49,666 bases of DNA from Mycobacterium sp. 1423905.2 (GCF_001673155.1 NZ_LZLE01000353.1:1-49666), one strand, 5' to 3'. Shown: positions 30,360-40,698, counted from the first letter of the stretch. Notes: generated by a model not told the origin, from the letters alone. Numbers and translations are program-made.

Positions 30360-31928
30360 TCACTGCTGGCAGCGCAGGTTGGCCGGCGGCGGCGTGAGGT
30401 CGACGAAGTAACGCACCACTGCGGTGTCCACACACTGGTTGCCGTCGAACACCGCGGTGTGTTGGGTGCCGTCGAAGGTGATCAACGCGGCGCCCAGCTG
30501 GCGGGCCAGGTCGACGCCGGCCTGGTACGGGGTGGCCGGGTCGTGGGTGGTGGAAACGACGACGACTTTGCCGGGCCCGGCCGCAGGTGCCGGGTGCGGT
30601 GTGGACGTGGCCGGCTCGGGCCACATCCCGCAGATGTCGCGCGGGGCGGACCCGGTGAACTGCCCATAGCTGATGAACGGCGCCACCTGCCGGATCCGCT
30701 GGTCGGCGGCGACCCAGGAGGCCGGGTCCGTGGGGGTCGGCGCGTCAACGCAGCGGATCGCGTTGAAGGCGTCCTGGCCGTTGTCGTAATGCCCTTGGCG
30801 GTCGCGGCCGTTGTAGTCGTCGGCCAGCGCCAGCAGGTCGCCGGCATCCGTGCCGCGTTGCAGCCCGAGCAGGCCGCTGGTCAGGTACTTCCAGTGCTGC
30901 GGGGTGTAGAGGGCGTTGATGGTGCCGGTGGTGGCGTCGGCGTAGCTCAGGCCGCGCGGGTCCGACGTCTTGCCCGGGTTGGCGACCAGCGGGTCGACCA
31001 GCGCGTGGTAGCGGCTGACGAACTGGGTCGGGTCGGTGCCCAGCGGGCAGGCGGTCGAGCGGGCGCAGTCCGCGGCGTAATCGTTGAATGCGGTTTGGAA
31101 ACCGGCCATTTGGTTGACGGTCTGTTCGATGGGCCCGATGGTCGGGTCGATGGCGCCGTCGAGCACCATGGCCCGCACGTGGGCTCCGAACCGCTCGACG
31201 TAGGCGGTGCCGAGTTCGGTGCCGTAGCTGTAGCCGAGGTAGTTGAGCTGCTCGTCGCCGAGCGCCTGCCGGACCATGTCCATGTCGCGTGCGGCCGAGG
31301 CCGTCCCCACGTTGGCCAGGAATGCCGGTCCCATGCGGTCCACGCAGTGCTGGGCCAGGTCGTGATAGACCTGCTCGATGTGGGCGACGCCGGCCGGGCT
31401 GTAGTCGACCATCGGGTCACGGCGGTAGGCGTCGAATTCGGCGTCGGTGCGGCACCGCAACTGCGGGGTCGAGTGGCCCACGCCGCGCGGGTCGAAGCCC
31501 ACCAGGTCGAAGTGACGCGCGATGTCGGTGTTCTTCAGTTCCGGTGCCATCCCGGCGACCATGTTCACCGCAGACGCGCCGGGGCCGCCGGGATTGACCA
31601 GCAGCGAGCCGATGCGTTGGCCGGTGGCCGGGACGCGGATCACCGCTAACTTCGCTTGCGGCCCACCGGGTTTGTCATAGTCGACGGGCACCGACACCGT
31701 GGTGCAGCGCGCCGTGGGGATGTCGGTGGTGTCGGACACGAACGCGCCGCAGGATTCCCAACTCTGTTGCCCAACGGCGACGGGCGTTGCCGGACTCTGG
31801 GTCTGACCGGTGTCGGGTTCGGGAGTGGCGCCTGCCAACGGTGATGCGGCGATCGACTGCCCGCCGACTACCAACCCGAATGACAGCAGCACCGAGCTCA
31901 ACGATGTCAGGCGCGGCATGGCGGACAT
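30360..31928 (-). CDS. Secreted alpha/beta hydrolase, TAP-like (Rv2223c-like)
   Basis: 522-residue putative exported peptidase or esterase. An N-terminal signal peptide (hydrophobic about residues 10-29, ending near SIAASPLAGA) is followed by a Pro/Thr-rich stretch. The hydrolase core has NPGGPGASA, DPRGVGHS and nucleophile Ser234 in LGYSYGTELG. A C-terminal TAP-like segment has TTHDPATPYQAG and FDGTQHTAVF with the likely catalytic His. Paralog of the next gene, hip1. The start is the ATG at 31928 or the one three codons later. The signal end has no lipobox Cys, unlike hip1. Confidence 0.9.
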   Translation of the reverse strand: MSAMPRLTSLSSVLLSFGLVVGGQSIAASPLAGATPEPDTGQTQSPATPVAVGQQSWESCGAFVSDTTDIPTARCTTVSVPVDYDKPGGPQAKLAVIRVPATGQRIGSLLVNPGGPGASAVNMVAGMAPELKNTDIARHFDLVGFDPRGVGHSTPQLRCRTDAEFDAYRRDPMVDYSPAGVAHIEQVYHDLAQHCVDRMGPAFLANVGTASAARDMDMVRQALGDEQLNYLGYSYGTELGTAYVERFGAHVRAMVLDGAIDPTIGPIEQTVNQMAGFQTAFNDYAADCARSTACPLGTDPTQFVSRYHALVDPLVANPGKTSDPRGLSYADATTGTINALYTPQHWKYLTSGLLGLQRGTDAGDLLALADDYNGRDRQGHYDNGQDAFNAIRCVDAPTPTDPASWVAADQRIRQVAPFISYGQFTGSAPRDICGMWPEPATSTPHPAPAAGPGKVVVVSTTHDPATPYQAGVDLARQLGAALITFDGTQHTAVFDGNQCVDTAVVRYFVDLTPPPANLRCQQ

Positions 31929-32014
31929 CGTCTCACTTCCACCGGCCCGCGCAGGACGCGGATGGGTAACGCCTTGGTCTCTTATCTATCGCCGGCACAG
32001 CCGATCTGGCGTGG

Positions 32015-33574
32015 CTAACACTTGGCGCCACTAGGTGGTGTGGTACCGCCGATCAGATATGCGGTGACGTAATCGTCGATGCAGCTATCACCCTGGAAGA
32101 CAACCGTGTGTTGGGTTCCGTCGAAGGTGAGCAGTGATCCGCGCAGTTGGTTGGCCAGGTCGACGCCGGCTTTGTACGGTGTCGCGGGATCATGGGTCGT
32201 CGAGACCACCACGGTGGGCACCAGGCCGGGGGCCGAGACGGCGTGCGGCTTGCTGGTCGGCGGTACCGGCCAAAACGCGCATGTTCCCAGCGGCGCGTCG
32301 CCGGTGAACTGCCCGTAGCTCATGAACGGCGCGACTTCGCGGGAGCGCCGGTCTTCGTCGACGACTTTGGCACGGTCGGTGATCGGTGGCTGGTCGACGC
32401 AGTTGATCGCCACCCGCGCGTCGGTGGCATTGGTGTAGTGCCCCTTGGAGTCTCGCCGCATGTACATGTCGGCCAGCGCGAGCATGGTGTCGCCGCGATG
32501 GTCGGTCAGTTCGCGTAAGCCGTCGGTCAGGTGGTGCCACAGATTGGGCGAATACAGCGCCATAATGGTGCCCACGATCGCGTCGCTATAGCTCAGGCCT
32601 CGCGGGTCCTTGGTCTTGGCGGGTCGGCTGACTTGCAGGTTGTTCGGGTCGACCAGCGGGTCCAGCAGGCTGTGGTACACCTCGACGGCTTTGGCCGGGT
32701 CGGTGCCCAGCGGGCAGCTTTGGTCCTTGGCGCAGTCGGTGGCGTAGTCGTTGAACGCGTCCTGGAAACCCTTGGCCTGGCGCAGATCTGCCTCGATGGG
32801 GTCGGCGTTGGGGTCGACGGCACCGTCGAGGATCATCGCTCGCACGCGCTGCGGGAAGGCCTCGGCGTAGGCCGAGCCGATGCGGGTGCCGTAGGAGTAG
32901 CCCAGGTAAGTCAGCTTGTCGTCGCCGAGTGCGGCACGGATGGCGTCGAGATCTTTGGCGACGTTCACTGTTCCGACATTGGCCAGGAAGTTCTTGCCCA
33001 TCTTGTCGATGCACCGGCCGACGAACTGCTTGGTCTCGTCCTCCATGTGCGCCACGCCCGCCGGGCTGTAGTCGACCTGTGGTTCGGTGCGCAGCCGGTC
33101 GTTGTCGGCGTCGGAGTTGCACCAGATCGCCGGCCGCGAGGACCCGACTCCGCGGGGGTCGAATCCGACCAGGTCGAAACGTTCGTGGATGCGTTTGGGC
33201 AACGTCTGGAACACACCGAGTGCCGCCTCGATACCGGATTCACCCGGGCCGCCGGGATTGATGACCAGCGAACCGAGCTTGTCGCCGGTCGCGGGGAACC
33301 GGATCATCGCCATTACCGCGACCTGATTGGGGTCGGGGTGGTCGTAGTCGACGGGGACGGCGAGCTTGCCGCACATCGCGCCGCCGGGCAGCTTCAACTG
33401 CGCGCTCGCGGTGCGACACGGCGTCCACTCCACCGCCTGCCCCAGCCGCGGCTCTGCCATCCGGGCGCGGCCGCCGACCACGCGGATGCAGCCGGTGAGC
33501 ACCAGGGCCACGGTGGCGATCGCGGTCCAGATCAGCAGCAAGCGCGCGATCTTGTCGCGGCGAGACGAGAACAT
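32015..33574 (-). CDS. hip1: Hip1/CaeA cell-envelope serine hydrolase (lipoprotein)
   Basis: 519-residue lipoprotein. The signal peptide ends in the lipobox LTGC, with the lipidated Cys29. The hydrolase core has NPGGPGESG, DPRGVGSS and the nucleophile Ser228 in LGYSYGTRIG, the same number as in tuberculosis Hip1 (Rv2224c). The C-terminal TTHDPATPYKAG and FDGTQHTVVF supply the His. Hip1 cleaves the chaperone-like GroEL2 and affects envelope and immune properties (known). The gap of 86 bp to the downstream paralog holds only a weak GC stem. Confidence 0.94.
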   Translation of the reverse strand: MFSSRRDKIARLLLIWTAIATVALVLTGCIRVVGGRARMAEPRLGQAVEWTPCRTASAQLKLPGGAMCGKLAVPVDYDHPDPNQVAVMAMIRFPATGDKLGSLVINPGGPGESGIEAALGVFQTLPKRIHERFDLVGFDPRGVGSSRPAIWCNSDADNDRLRTEPQVDYSPAGVAHMEDETKQFVGRCIDKMGKNFLANVGTVNVAKDLDAIRAALGDDKLTYLGYSYGTRIGSAYAEAFPQRVRAMILDGAVDPNADPIEADLRQAKGFQDAFNDYATDCAKDQSCPLGTDPAKAVEVYHSLLDPLVDPNNLQVSRPAKTKDPRGLSYSDAIVGTIMALYSPNLWHHLTDGLRELTDHRGDTMLALADMYMRRDSKGHYTNATDARVAINCVDQPPITDRAKVVDEDRRSREVAPFMSYGQFTGDAPLGTCAFWPVPPTSKPHAVSAPGLVPTVVVSTTHDPATPYKAGVDLANQLRGSLLTFDGTQHTVVFQGDSCIDDYVTAYLIGGTTPPSGAKC

Positions 33575-33631
33575 GGCACCCTATGCTGCCAGAGATCACC
33601 CAAGACGCTGGTCAGCGGGCTATCCGGGTCG

Positions 33632-35020
33632 TTACCGGGCCGCCGCCAGCAGTTCTTCCATCGCGACGGGGAACTCGTCAGCCATCTCCCACAGGTCCGG
33701 CAGCAGGTCGGGGCAGGAGATCAGCCCGACGTTGAGGCGGCCGGTCAACGACATCACGGTGATGTTCAACCCCGAGCCATGGAAGATCGGGCCCAGCGGG
33801 TACATCGCCTTGACCTCGCAGCCCAGCAAGTACAGCGGGATCTGCGGGCCGGGCACGTTGGAGACCACCAGATTGTGCACCGGCAGGCTTTCGGTCAGCC
33901 GGGTGCTGGCGTAGACCCGCATCGCCACCCCGAACACTGCCGGTGCGGCGAACTGGGTCCAGTCCTGCAGCAGCGTCGCACCGATGGCCGAACTGTGTTC
34001 CTTCGCAACCGAATTCGCGTCGGCGATCGCTTTCAGCCGCTGCACCGGGTCGGCGATGTGCGATTGCAGGCTGGCGAACATCGCCGAGACCTGGTTGCGG
34101 CCAGGGCGATCCGACTTGCCGTGCACCGACACCGGCACCGACGCCACCAGCGACGTCTCCGGCAGCGCATCGCGCTCGGCGAGGTATTGCCGCAGCACCC
34201 CGGAGACCAGTGCCATCACCACATCGTTGACCTTGACGTTGAACCGGTCCTTGCCCGTCTTGACGTCTTGCAGGTCCAAGTCGGCGTAGGCGATGTTGCG
34301 GCGGCCGGTGACGCTGGCGTTGAACACGGTGCGGGGCGCGGAGAACGGCCGCGCCATGGCCTGACCGTCGCGGGCCCGCAGCACCGTCTCGACCACCGAG
34401 GACACCGTCTGCGGCACCACATTGGCCAGTTGCAGCGGCCGGGTGGCGAATCGGAGCAGACCGCCCGCGGCGATCTGCCAGCCGCTGGCGTCGCCCACAC
34501 CGGCCACCGGTTCGGGCGCGGGCGCGTCGGCTTCGGTGGTGCACAGCTTGGACATCAGGTTGGCGCCGGTCACGCCGTCGACGCCGGCGTGATGAACCTT
34601 GGTCATCACCGCCAGACACTTCTTGTGTCGGTCGGCGCCCGCGACGCCTTCGATCACCCACATCTCCCACAGCGGTCGGCTGCGGTCCAACGGCAGCGAG
34701 GCCAGGTGCCCGCAAATCTCGGCCAGTTCGGTGCGTCCGCCCGGCGGCGGCAATCCGATGCGGTGCAGATGGCGGTCGATCTCGAAGTTGGCGTCGTCCA
34801 CCCACACCGGGTGATCGAGGTTCAGCGGGCTGTTGGCAAGCTTTTCCCGGAACTCCGGCATGGCTTTGATGCGCAGTGACAACGCGTCGCGCAGCCGGTC
34901 AAAGCTGTACCCGCCGGGCATCGTGGTCGGGTCCAGACCCATGATCGAGCAAACGTGCATGGGCTGGGAGGGCGTCTCCAGGTAGAGAAAGCTGGCGTCG
35001 AGTCCGCTGAGCCGCTGCAT
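33632..35020 (-). CDS. WS/DGAT acyltransferase (wax ester / triacylglycerol synthase)
   Basis: 462-residue acyl-CoA-dependent acyltransferase. The catalytic HHxxxDG motif is HHAGVDG at residues 143-149. Other family blocks are the start [27 protein letters not shown], the [13 protein letters not shown] segment and VVSNVPGP. It should esterify diacylglycerol or a fatty alcohol at the membrane. ATG start; 57 bp after hip1, same strand. I do not recall a WS/DGAT gene at this position in M. tuberculosis, so it may be lineage-specific. Confidence 0.93.
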   Translation of the reverse strand: MQRLSGLDASFLYLETPSQPMHVCSIMGLDPTTMPGGYSFDRLRDALSLRIKAMPEFREKLANSPLNLDHPVWVDDANFEIDRHLHRIGLPPPGGRTELAEICGHLASLPLDRSRPLWEMWVIEGVAGADRHKKCLAVMTKVHHAGVDGVTGANLMSKLCTTEADAPAPEPVAGVGDASGWQIAAGGLLRFATRPLQLANVVPQTVSSVVETVLRARDGQAMARPFSAPRTVFNASVTGRRNIAYADLDLQDVKTGKDRFNVKVNDVVMALVSGVLRQYLAERDALPETSLVASVPVSVHGKSDRPGRNQVSAMFASLQSHIADPVQRLKAIADANSVAKEHSSAIGATLLQDWTQFAAPAVFGVAMRVYASTRLTESLPVHNLVVSNVPGPQIPLYLLGCEVKAMYPLGPIFHGSGLNITVMSLTGRLNVGLISCPDLLPDLWEMADEFPVAMEELLAAAR

Positions 35021-35162
35021 CCGACGATGCTATGCCGCCAGGGGGACGAGCACATCGGCGGCGCGATCTGGCAGAATGGCAGGGTCAGACGAACCCGGGG
35101 ACCCGCCGAGGGAAACAGACCTTCGCAGGCCACGAGGATCGACCCGACCACCCACTAGGACA

Positions 35163-36011
35163 ATGATGTCTGAACAAAACCCCTATGGGGTCAATTCCGT
35201 TGCCGCCGGCGCGCCACGCGTCAAGACCCGCACTCACCACCTGCAGAAGTGGAAGGCCGAAGGCCACAAGTGGGCCATGCTGACCGCCTACGACTACTCC
35301 ACCGCCCGGGTGTTCGACGAAGCCGGCATCCCGGTGCTGCTGGTCGGCGACTCAGCGGCCAACGTCGTCTACGGCTACGACACCACGGTGCCAATCTCGA
35401 TCGACGAGCTCATTCCGCTGGTTCGGGGCGTCGTGCGCGGCGCTCCGCACGCCCTGGTCGTCGCCGACCTGCCGTTCGGCAGTTACGAGGGCGGCCCGGC
35501 CGCGGCCTTGGCCGCCGCCACCCGGTTCATGAAGGAAGGTGGGGCGCACGCCGTCAAGCTCGAAGGTGGTGAGCGGGTCGCCGAACAGATCGCCCATTTG
35601 ACGTCTGCGGGCATCCCGGTGATGGCGCACATCGGCTTCACCCCGCAAAGCGTCAACACCCTGGGCGGCTTCCGCGTGCAAGGCCGCGGCGATGCCGCCG
35701 AGCAGACCACCGCCGACGCCATCGCGGTCGCCGAAGCCGGGGCGTTCGCCGTGGTGATGGAGATGGTGCCCGCCGAACTGGCCACCCAGATCACCGGCAA
35801 GCTCACCATCCCGACGGTGGGAATCGGCGCCGGGCCCAATTGCGACGGGCAGGTGCTGGTATGGCAGGACATGGCGGGGCTGAGCAGCGGTAAGGCGGCC
35901 CGGTTCGTCAAGCGCTTCGCCGACATCGGCGGCGAACTGCGCCGCGCCGCAACGCAATACGCCGAAGAGGTGGCCGGCGGAGTGTTCCCCGCCGACGAAC
36001 ACTGCTTCTGA
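35163..36011 (+). CDS. panB: 3-methyl-2-oxobutanoate hydroxymethyltransferase
   Basis: 282-residue TIM-barrel enzyme that makes ketopantoate with methylene-tetrahydrofolate, the first step of pantothenate synthesis. Family blocks: [47 protein letters not shown] and the base-bearing [12 protein letters not shown] lies just before ATG 35163; a second ATG follows at once. An in-frame reading back to 35076 adds a Pro/Arg-rich stretch unlike the family and is rejected. The 142-bp gap to the WS/DGAT start holds the promoter. Confidence 0.96.
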   Translation: MMSEQNPYGVNSVAAGAPRVKTRTHHLQKWKAEGHKWAMLTAYDYSTARVFDEAGIPVLLVGDSAANVVYGYDTTVPISIDELIPLVRGVVRGAPHALVVADLPFGSYEGGPAAALAAATRFMKEGGAHAVKLEGGERVAEQIAHLTSAGIPVMAHIGFTPQSVNTLGGFRVQGRGDAAEQTTADAIAVAEAGAFAVVMEMVPAELATQITGKLTIPTVGIGAGPNCDGQVLVWQDMAGLSSGKAARFVKRFADIGGELRRAATQYAEEVAGGVFPADEHCF

Positions 36012-36024
36012 CCGTTCCGGTCAG
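36008..36024 (+). terminator. Hairpin at the panB stop codon
   Basis: CTGACCG and CGGTCAG pair around TTC, and the TGA stop is inside the stem. There is no T run after it, as in many mycobacterial terminators. The rest of the 91-bp gap to the next gene shows nothing else clear. Confidence 0.35.
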
Positions 36025-36102
36025 CGCGTAACCCTGGTATGGCACTCTATTGGGGCCCTTTCCCGATCCCCGACCGCGGTGACGCGCTCTCACGGAGGCG
36101 AA

Positions 36103-37629
36103 ATGCCAGGAAAAGCGCCGAAGGCGGCGCGCCATCTCGAGGTTGAGCGCAAGTTCGATGTCGGTGAAACGGCGGTGTCGCCGTCGTTCGAGGGCATTGC
36201 CGCCGTGGCTCGTGTCGAGAAGTCGACGGCGCAGGCGTTGGACGCGGTGTACTTCGACACCCCGGATCAGGATCTGGCGCGCCACCGGATCACGCTGCGT
36301 CGCCGCACCGGCGGTCACGACGCCGGGTGGCACCTGAAGTTGCCGGACGGGCCCGATTCGCGCACCGAGATCCACGCGCCGCTCGGTGAGGCCGACAACG
36401 CCGACGTGCCCGGCGAGTTGCGCGACGTCGTGGCGGCCATCGTTCGCGACCGCCCGCTGGAACCGGTCGCCCGCATCACCACCCAACGGGAAAGCCAGGT
36501 GCTCTACAGCGCTGACGGCGCCGCATTGGCGGAATTCTCGAACGACCACGTCACTGCCTGGTCGGCCGGGCGGCCCGACGACTCGGACTCCGAGCCCGCC
36601 GAACAGCAGTGGCGGGAGTGGGAGATCGAGCTCGCCGAGGATGAAGGCTCGAACGGCGCCGCCGGACGCGAGCTGCTGGACCGGCTGAGCAATCGGCTGC
36701 TCGATGCCGGCGCCGCTCCAGCCGGCCACGGCTCGAAGTTGGTTCGAGCGCTGGGCCCGATAGCACCTGACCGCACTCCCCCGCCAGCCGATCCGGTACA
36801 CCGTGCGGTCGCCGAGAACATCGAGGAACTGCTCGTTTGGGATCGAGCGGTCCGCGCCGACGCCGACGATGCCGTCCACCAGATGCGGGTGGTCACCCGC
36901 AAGATCCGCAGCTTGCTCAAAGACACCCAGGAATCATTCGGGTCGGACTGCGAGTGGGTGCTCGATGAGCTACGTGAGCTGGCGGGTGTATTAGGGGTGG
37001 CCCGTGACGCCGAAGTGCTGCGCGACCGCTACCGCGAGGCACTCGACCGGCTCGACCCGGCGCTGGTGCGCGGACCCGTTCGGCAGCGCCTGGTCGACGG
37101 CGCGCAGCGGCGCTACGAGGTGGGGTTGCGCCGGTCGTTGATCGCGATGCGCTCCCAGCGCTACTTCCGGCTGCTCGACGCGCTGGAGGCGTTGGTTGCC
37201 GAAGCGCCTGCCGCCGCGACGGATCAGAAGCCGCCCGAGAAGACGCCGGTCACCATCGACGCGGCCTACCGGGGCGTTCGCAAGGCCGCCAAAAAGGCCC
37301 AGGCCGAACCCGAGGAAGAACACGACGAGGCGCTGCACCGAATCCGCAAGAAAGCAAAGCGGTTACGTTATACGGCGGCGGCCACTGGTGAGAAAGACGT
37401 GTCGCAGCAAGCCAAAGCGATCCAGGCGCTGCTCGGCGATCATCAAGACAGCGTTGTCAGCCGCGATCACTTGGCGCAGCAGGCCGACACCGCCTATGCC
37501 GCGGGCGAAGACACGTTCACTTACGGCTTGCTGTACCAGCAGGAAAGCGACTTGGCCGACGCCTGCCGTCAACAGCTGGATGCCGCGCTGCGCGCACTCG
37601 ACAAGGCGGTTGACAAAGCCCGGGATTGA
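36103..37629 (+). CDS. CYTH and CHAD domain protein (Rv2226-like)
   Basis: 508-residue protein. The N-terminal CYTH domain (to about residue 210) starts with LEVERKFDV, the ExExK-type signature of triphosphate-binding tunnel enzymes. The C-terminal CHAD domain (about 230-505) is helical and rich in conserved His and Arg (VHQMRVVTRKIRSLLK, LHRIRKKAKRLRYTA), typical of polyphosphate binding. A role in polyphosphate metabolism is likely from the domains, not proven. GGAGG before the ATG at 36103 decides the start over the GTG at 36079. Converges on rnpB. Confidence 0.92.
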   Translation: MPGKAPKAARHLEVERKFDVGETAVSPSFEGIAAVARVEKSTAQALDAVYFDTPDQDLARHRITLRRRTGGHDAGWHLKLPDGPDSRTEIHAPLGEADNADVPGELRDVVAAIVRDRPLEPVARITTQRESQVLYSADGAALAEFSNDHVTAWSAGRPDDSDSEPAEQQWREWEIELAEDEGSNGAAGRELLDRLSNRLLDAGAAPAGHGSKLVRALGPIAPDRTPPPADPVHRAVAENIEELLVWDRAVRADADDAVHQMRVVTRKIRSLLKDTQESFGSDCEWVLDELRELAGVLGVARDAEVLRDRYREALDRLDPALVRGPVRQRLVDGAQRRYEVGLRRSLIAMRSQRYFRLLDALEALVAEAPAAATDQKPPEKTPVTIDAAYRGVRKAAKKAQAEPEEEHDEALHRIRKKAKRLRYTAAATGEKDVSQQAKAIQALLGDHQDSVVSRDHLAQQADTAYAAGEDTFTYGLLYQQESDLADACRQQLDAALRALDKAVDKARD

Positions 37630-37639
37630 ACCGGGTGAG

Positions 37640-38060
<421 letters not shown>

Positions 38061-38066
38061 ACGAAC

Positions 38067-38094
38067 ACGCTACTCGCTGCACAATGGACCGCAA
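38067..38094 (-). promoter_or_regulatory. Candidate rnpB promoter
   Basis: Minus-strand TTGCGG (38094-38089) and TAGCGT (38072-38067) are separated by 16 bp. A start seven bases further falls near 38060, where helix P1 begins. This agreement supports the call. The promoter overlaps the leader of the divergent oxygenase gene. Confidence 0.5.
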
Positions 38095-38119
38095 CAGCCC
38101 GCACGAGGAAAGGACGCGA

Positions 38120-38830
38120 ATGACCCGGTGGGACAGGCGCGTCGACGCCGGTGATTGGGACGCCATCGCCGCGGAGCTGAACGAATTCGGCGGGGCGTTG
38201 CTGCCCCAGCTCGTCACGCCGAGCGAGGCGGCGCGGCTGCGCAAGCTCTACCCCGACGACAGCCTGTTCCGATCGACCGTCGACATGGCGCCGAAGCGTT
38301 ACGGCTCCGGGCAATACCGGTATTTCCATGCGCCGTATCCCGAGCCGATCGAACCGCTCAAACAGGCGCTCTATCCCCGGTTGCTGCCGATCGCCCGCGA
38401 CTGGTGGGTCAAGTTGGGTCGAGCGGCGCCATGGCCGGACAGCCTCGACGAATGGCTGGCCGTGTGCCACGCCGCAGGCCAGACCCGGTCCACCGCGCTG
38501 ATGCTCAAGTACGGGCCCGGAGACTGGAACGCCCTGCACCGAGACCTCTACGGCGACTTGGTTTTTCCGCTTCAGGTGGTGATCAACCTCAGCGACGCCG
38601 AGACCGATTACACCGGCGGTGAATTTTTGCTCGTCGAACAGCGACTGCGCGCGCAGTCCCGGGGCACCGCAACGCAATTGCCGCAGGGGCACGGTTACGT
38701 CTTCACCACCCGCGAGCGGCCGGTGCCCTCAGCACGGGGCTGGTCGGCGGCACCGGTGCGCCACGGCGTGTCGACGGTGCGGTCCGGCCAACGCTATGCG
38801 TTGGGGCTCATCTTCCACGACGCGGCGTGA
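38120..38830 (+). CDS. 2OG-Fe(II) oxygenase-like protein (Rv2227-like)
   Basis: 236-residue protein. It has the iron-binding facial triad H140, D142 (LHRDLYG) and H215 (VRHGVS), and R225 at the usual place for binding 2-oxoglutarate (RYALGLIFHD). FPLQVVINLSD and GGEFLLVEQ are double-stranded beta-helix strands between them. An iron- and 2-oxoglutarate-dependent hydroxylase is likely; substrate unknown. GAGGAAAGG seven bases before ATG 38120 decides the start; an in-frame ATG at 38084 would fall only 24 bp from the rnpB 5' end. Confidence 0.86.
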   Translation: MTRWDRRVDAGDWDAIAAELNEFGGALLPQLVTPSEAARLRKLYPDDSLFRSTVDMAPKRYGSGQYRYFHAPYPEPIEPLKQALYPRLLPIARDWWVKLGRAAPWPDSLDEWLAVCHAAGQTRSTALMLKYGPGDWNALHRDLYGDLVFPLQVVINLSDAETDYTGGEFLLVEQRLRAQSRGTATQLPQGHGYVFTTRERPVPSARGWSAAPVRHGVSTVRSGQRYALGLIFHDAA

Positions 38831-38843
38831 CCAGTCCGGTCAC
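38827..38843. terminator. Small hairpin between convergent stops
   Basis: GTGACC and GGTCAC flank AGTCC and include the stop of the oxygenase gene. It is symmetrical, so it could serve both convergent genes. No T run. Confidence 0.3.
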
Positions 38844-38845
38844 CG

Positions 38846-39964
38846 TCACCCCAGGTAAGCGGTCTGATTCACCAGCCGCACCGACGACGCCCCGTCGGGA
38901 TAGAACTCGGCGATGCTCAACGACGCCAGGTCCAGATGCAACCGGTACAGCACCTCGGGGCCGACATCCAAGGCCATGCGCAGCAGCATCTTGATCGGCG
39001 TGACGTGGGAAACCACCAGCACCGTCTGACCGTCGTAGGCATCGACGATGCGGTCCAACCCTCGGCGCACCCGATCAAGCACGCTTTCAAAGCTCTCGCC
39101 GCCCGGCGGTGTCGTGCTGGTGTCACGCAGCCAACGCCGGTGCAGTTGCGGATCTCGTTCGGCGGCTTCGGTGAACGTCAACCCTTCCCAGGCGCCGAAG
39201 TCCGTCTCGATCAGGTCGTCGTCGACCGTCACCTCGAGGCCCAACGCTCTTGCCGCCAGGCTGGCGGTGTCGTAGGCACGTCGCAGCGGAGAGGACACCA
39301 CCGCGGCGATCCCGCCGCGCTCGGCCAGGTAGCGCGCGGCCGAATCCGCTTGTTGCCTGCCGACATCGGTCAAAGCCGGATTGCCACGTCCCGAGTAACG
39401 CCGTTGCACCGACAGTTCGGTCTGCCCGTGGCGCAACAGAAGTAAGCGGGTCGGCGTACCGCGCGCACCGGTCCAGCCCGGCGCCTTCGGCGACTCCAGT
39501 TCTACGGTCTTGTCGATGACGGTGATCGGCCCGTCCGTCTTCGGCACGTCAACCGTGATTTGCCCCGCGGCGTCCATCGCCTCGTTGGCCAGCCGGTCGG
39601 CATAAGAGTTCTCCGCCCGCGGCACCCACGCATAATTGATGCGGGCGAACCTCGAGGCCAATTCGCGGGCTTCGGCGTGCAGCGCGATCAGGTCCGGGTG
39701 TTTGACCCTCCACCGCCCCGACATCTGCTCCACCACCAGCTTGGAGTCCATCAGCACCCGCACCTCGCTGGCCCCGACCCGCTCGGCTTCCTCCAAACCC
39801 GCGATCAGGCCGCGGTATTCGGCGACGTTGTTCGTCGTCCGGCCGATCGCCTGCTTGGCTTCCGCCAGCACCGTCTGGTGATTCTCGGTCCACACCACCG
39901 CGCCGTAACCGGCCGGACCCGGGTTACCTCGCGATCCGCCGTCGGCTTCGACGACCACTCTCAC
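38846..39964 (-). CDS. Bifunctional RNase HI / alpha-ribazole phosphatase-like (Rv2228c-like)
   Basis: 372-residue fusion. Residues 1-about 135 form RNase HI with the acidic catalytic set D8 (EADGGSRGNPGP), E49 (AEYRGL), D73 (MDSKL) and D123 (YADRLANEAM). Residues 172-372 form a histidine phosphatase with RHG at 178-180 and a later SHVTPIK His. In M. tuberculosis this protein degrades RNA-DNA hybrids and also has phosphatase activity, linked to the CobC step of cobalamin assembly (literature memory). The GTG start overlaps the stop of the zinc-ribbon gene by 4 bp. Confidence 0.93.
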   Translation of the reverse strand: MRVVVEADGGSRGNPGPAGYGAVVWTENHQTVLAEAKQAIGRTTNNVAEYRGLIAGLEEAERVGASEVRVLMDSKLVVEQMSGRWRVKHPDLIALHAEARELASRFARINYAWVPRAENSYADRLANEAMDAAGQITVDVPKTDGPITVIDKTVELESPKAPGWTGARGTPTRLLLLRHGQTELSVQRRYSGRGNPALTDVGRQQADSAARYLAERGGIAAVVSSPLRRAYDTASLAARALGLEVTVDDDLIETDFGAWEGLTFTEAAERDPQLHRRWLRDTSTTPPGGESFESVLDRVRRGLDRIVDAYDGQTVLVVSHVTPIKMLLRMALDVGPEVLYRLHLDLASLSIAEFYPDGASSVRLVNQTAYLG

Positions 39965-40698
39965 TGGTCAAATCCTCTGACCCGCAACAGTATTGCTCCA
40001 CACTCGGGGCAGCGCACCACCTCGTCCTCTGCGGCCGACGTGATGCGGGCCAGCTCCCCTCGCCCGATCTCCAAGCGACAGGCACCGCAGCGATGCCCGA
40101 GCAGCGGTCCGGCACCGACACCGCCGCCGGCGCGTAGCCGTTCGTAAAGCGCCGACAAATCAGCATTCAGCGAAGCGGCCAGCTCGTTGCGCCGCGCCGA
40201 CTGTTGAGTTCTGGCCTCCTCGATTTCCACCACCGCGGCATCCAAAGTCCGCTGAGCATCGGCGAGTTCGCTGTGCAGGCCCTCGATTATGGTGACTTCG
40301 GCGCTCTGCTGCGCTTGCAGCTCCTCCCGGCGCTCCATGATCTCCAGTAAGGAATCCTCCAAGGTGGCCTGCCGGCGCTGCAGTGTTTCGAGCTCGTGCT
40401 GCAGATCCGAAAGCTGCTTGGCGTCAGTGGCTCCGGACGCCAGCAGGGCCCGGTCCCGGTCCTCACGTTTACGCACCGAGTCGATCTCAGCCTCCAAGCG
40501 GGATATTTGCCCGTCCAAGTCTTCGACGGCGATCCGTACCGCGGCCAGACGATCGCTGGCCGAGTTGTGTTCGGCCTGAACGCGTTCGAAGTCGGCGCGC
40601 TGCGGAAGGTGAGAAGACCGGTGTGCGAGTCGGGACAGCTCCGCATCCAGCTTCGCCACTTCTAGAAGCGAACGCTGTTGTGCGACATCGGCTTTCAT
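39961..40698 (-). CDS. Coiled-coil zinc-ribbon protein (Rv2229c-like)
   Basis: 245-residue protein. Residues about 1-180 are heptad-rich coiled coil with many Glu, Leu, Arg and Gln. The C-terminus has two CxxC pairs ([11 protein letters not shown] and [11 protein letters not shown]), a C4 zinc ribbon. Function unknown; similar proteins bind nucleic acid or act as scaffolds. It is between the NIF3 gene and the RNase H fusion with 4-bp overlaps at both ends, so the run is one operon. Confidence 0.9.
   Translation of the reverse strand: MKADVAQQRSLLEVAKLDAELSRLAHRSSHLPQRADFERVQAEHNSASDRLAAVRIAVEDLDGQISRLEAEIDSVRKREDRDRALLASGATDAKQLSDLQHELETLQRRQATLEDSLLEIMERREELQAQQSAEVTIIEGLHSELADAQRTLDAAVVEIEEARTQQSARRNELAASLNADLSALYERLRAGGGVGAGPLLGHRCGACRLEIGRGELARITSAAEDEVVRCPECGAILLRVRGFDQ

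Noticed and set aside
28981..30411. 476-codon plus-strand frame over glnA2, and a similar one over glnA1 (19218-20657, minus)
   Set aside because: Both are mirror frames of glutamine synthetases, whose strong third-position GC keeps the antisense frame open.
32531..34879. 782-codon open frame on the plus strand across hip1 and the WS/DGAT gene
   Set aside because: It is antisense to two clear genes, is rich in Arg, Gly, His and Val as GC-rich shadow frames are, and shows no domain.
35076..35162. N-terminal extension of panB from the ATG at 35076
   Set aside because: The 29 added residues are Pro/Arg-rich, unlike PanB; AGGA sits just before 35163.
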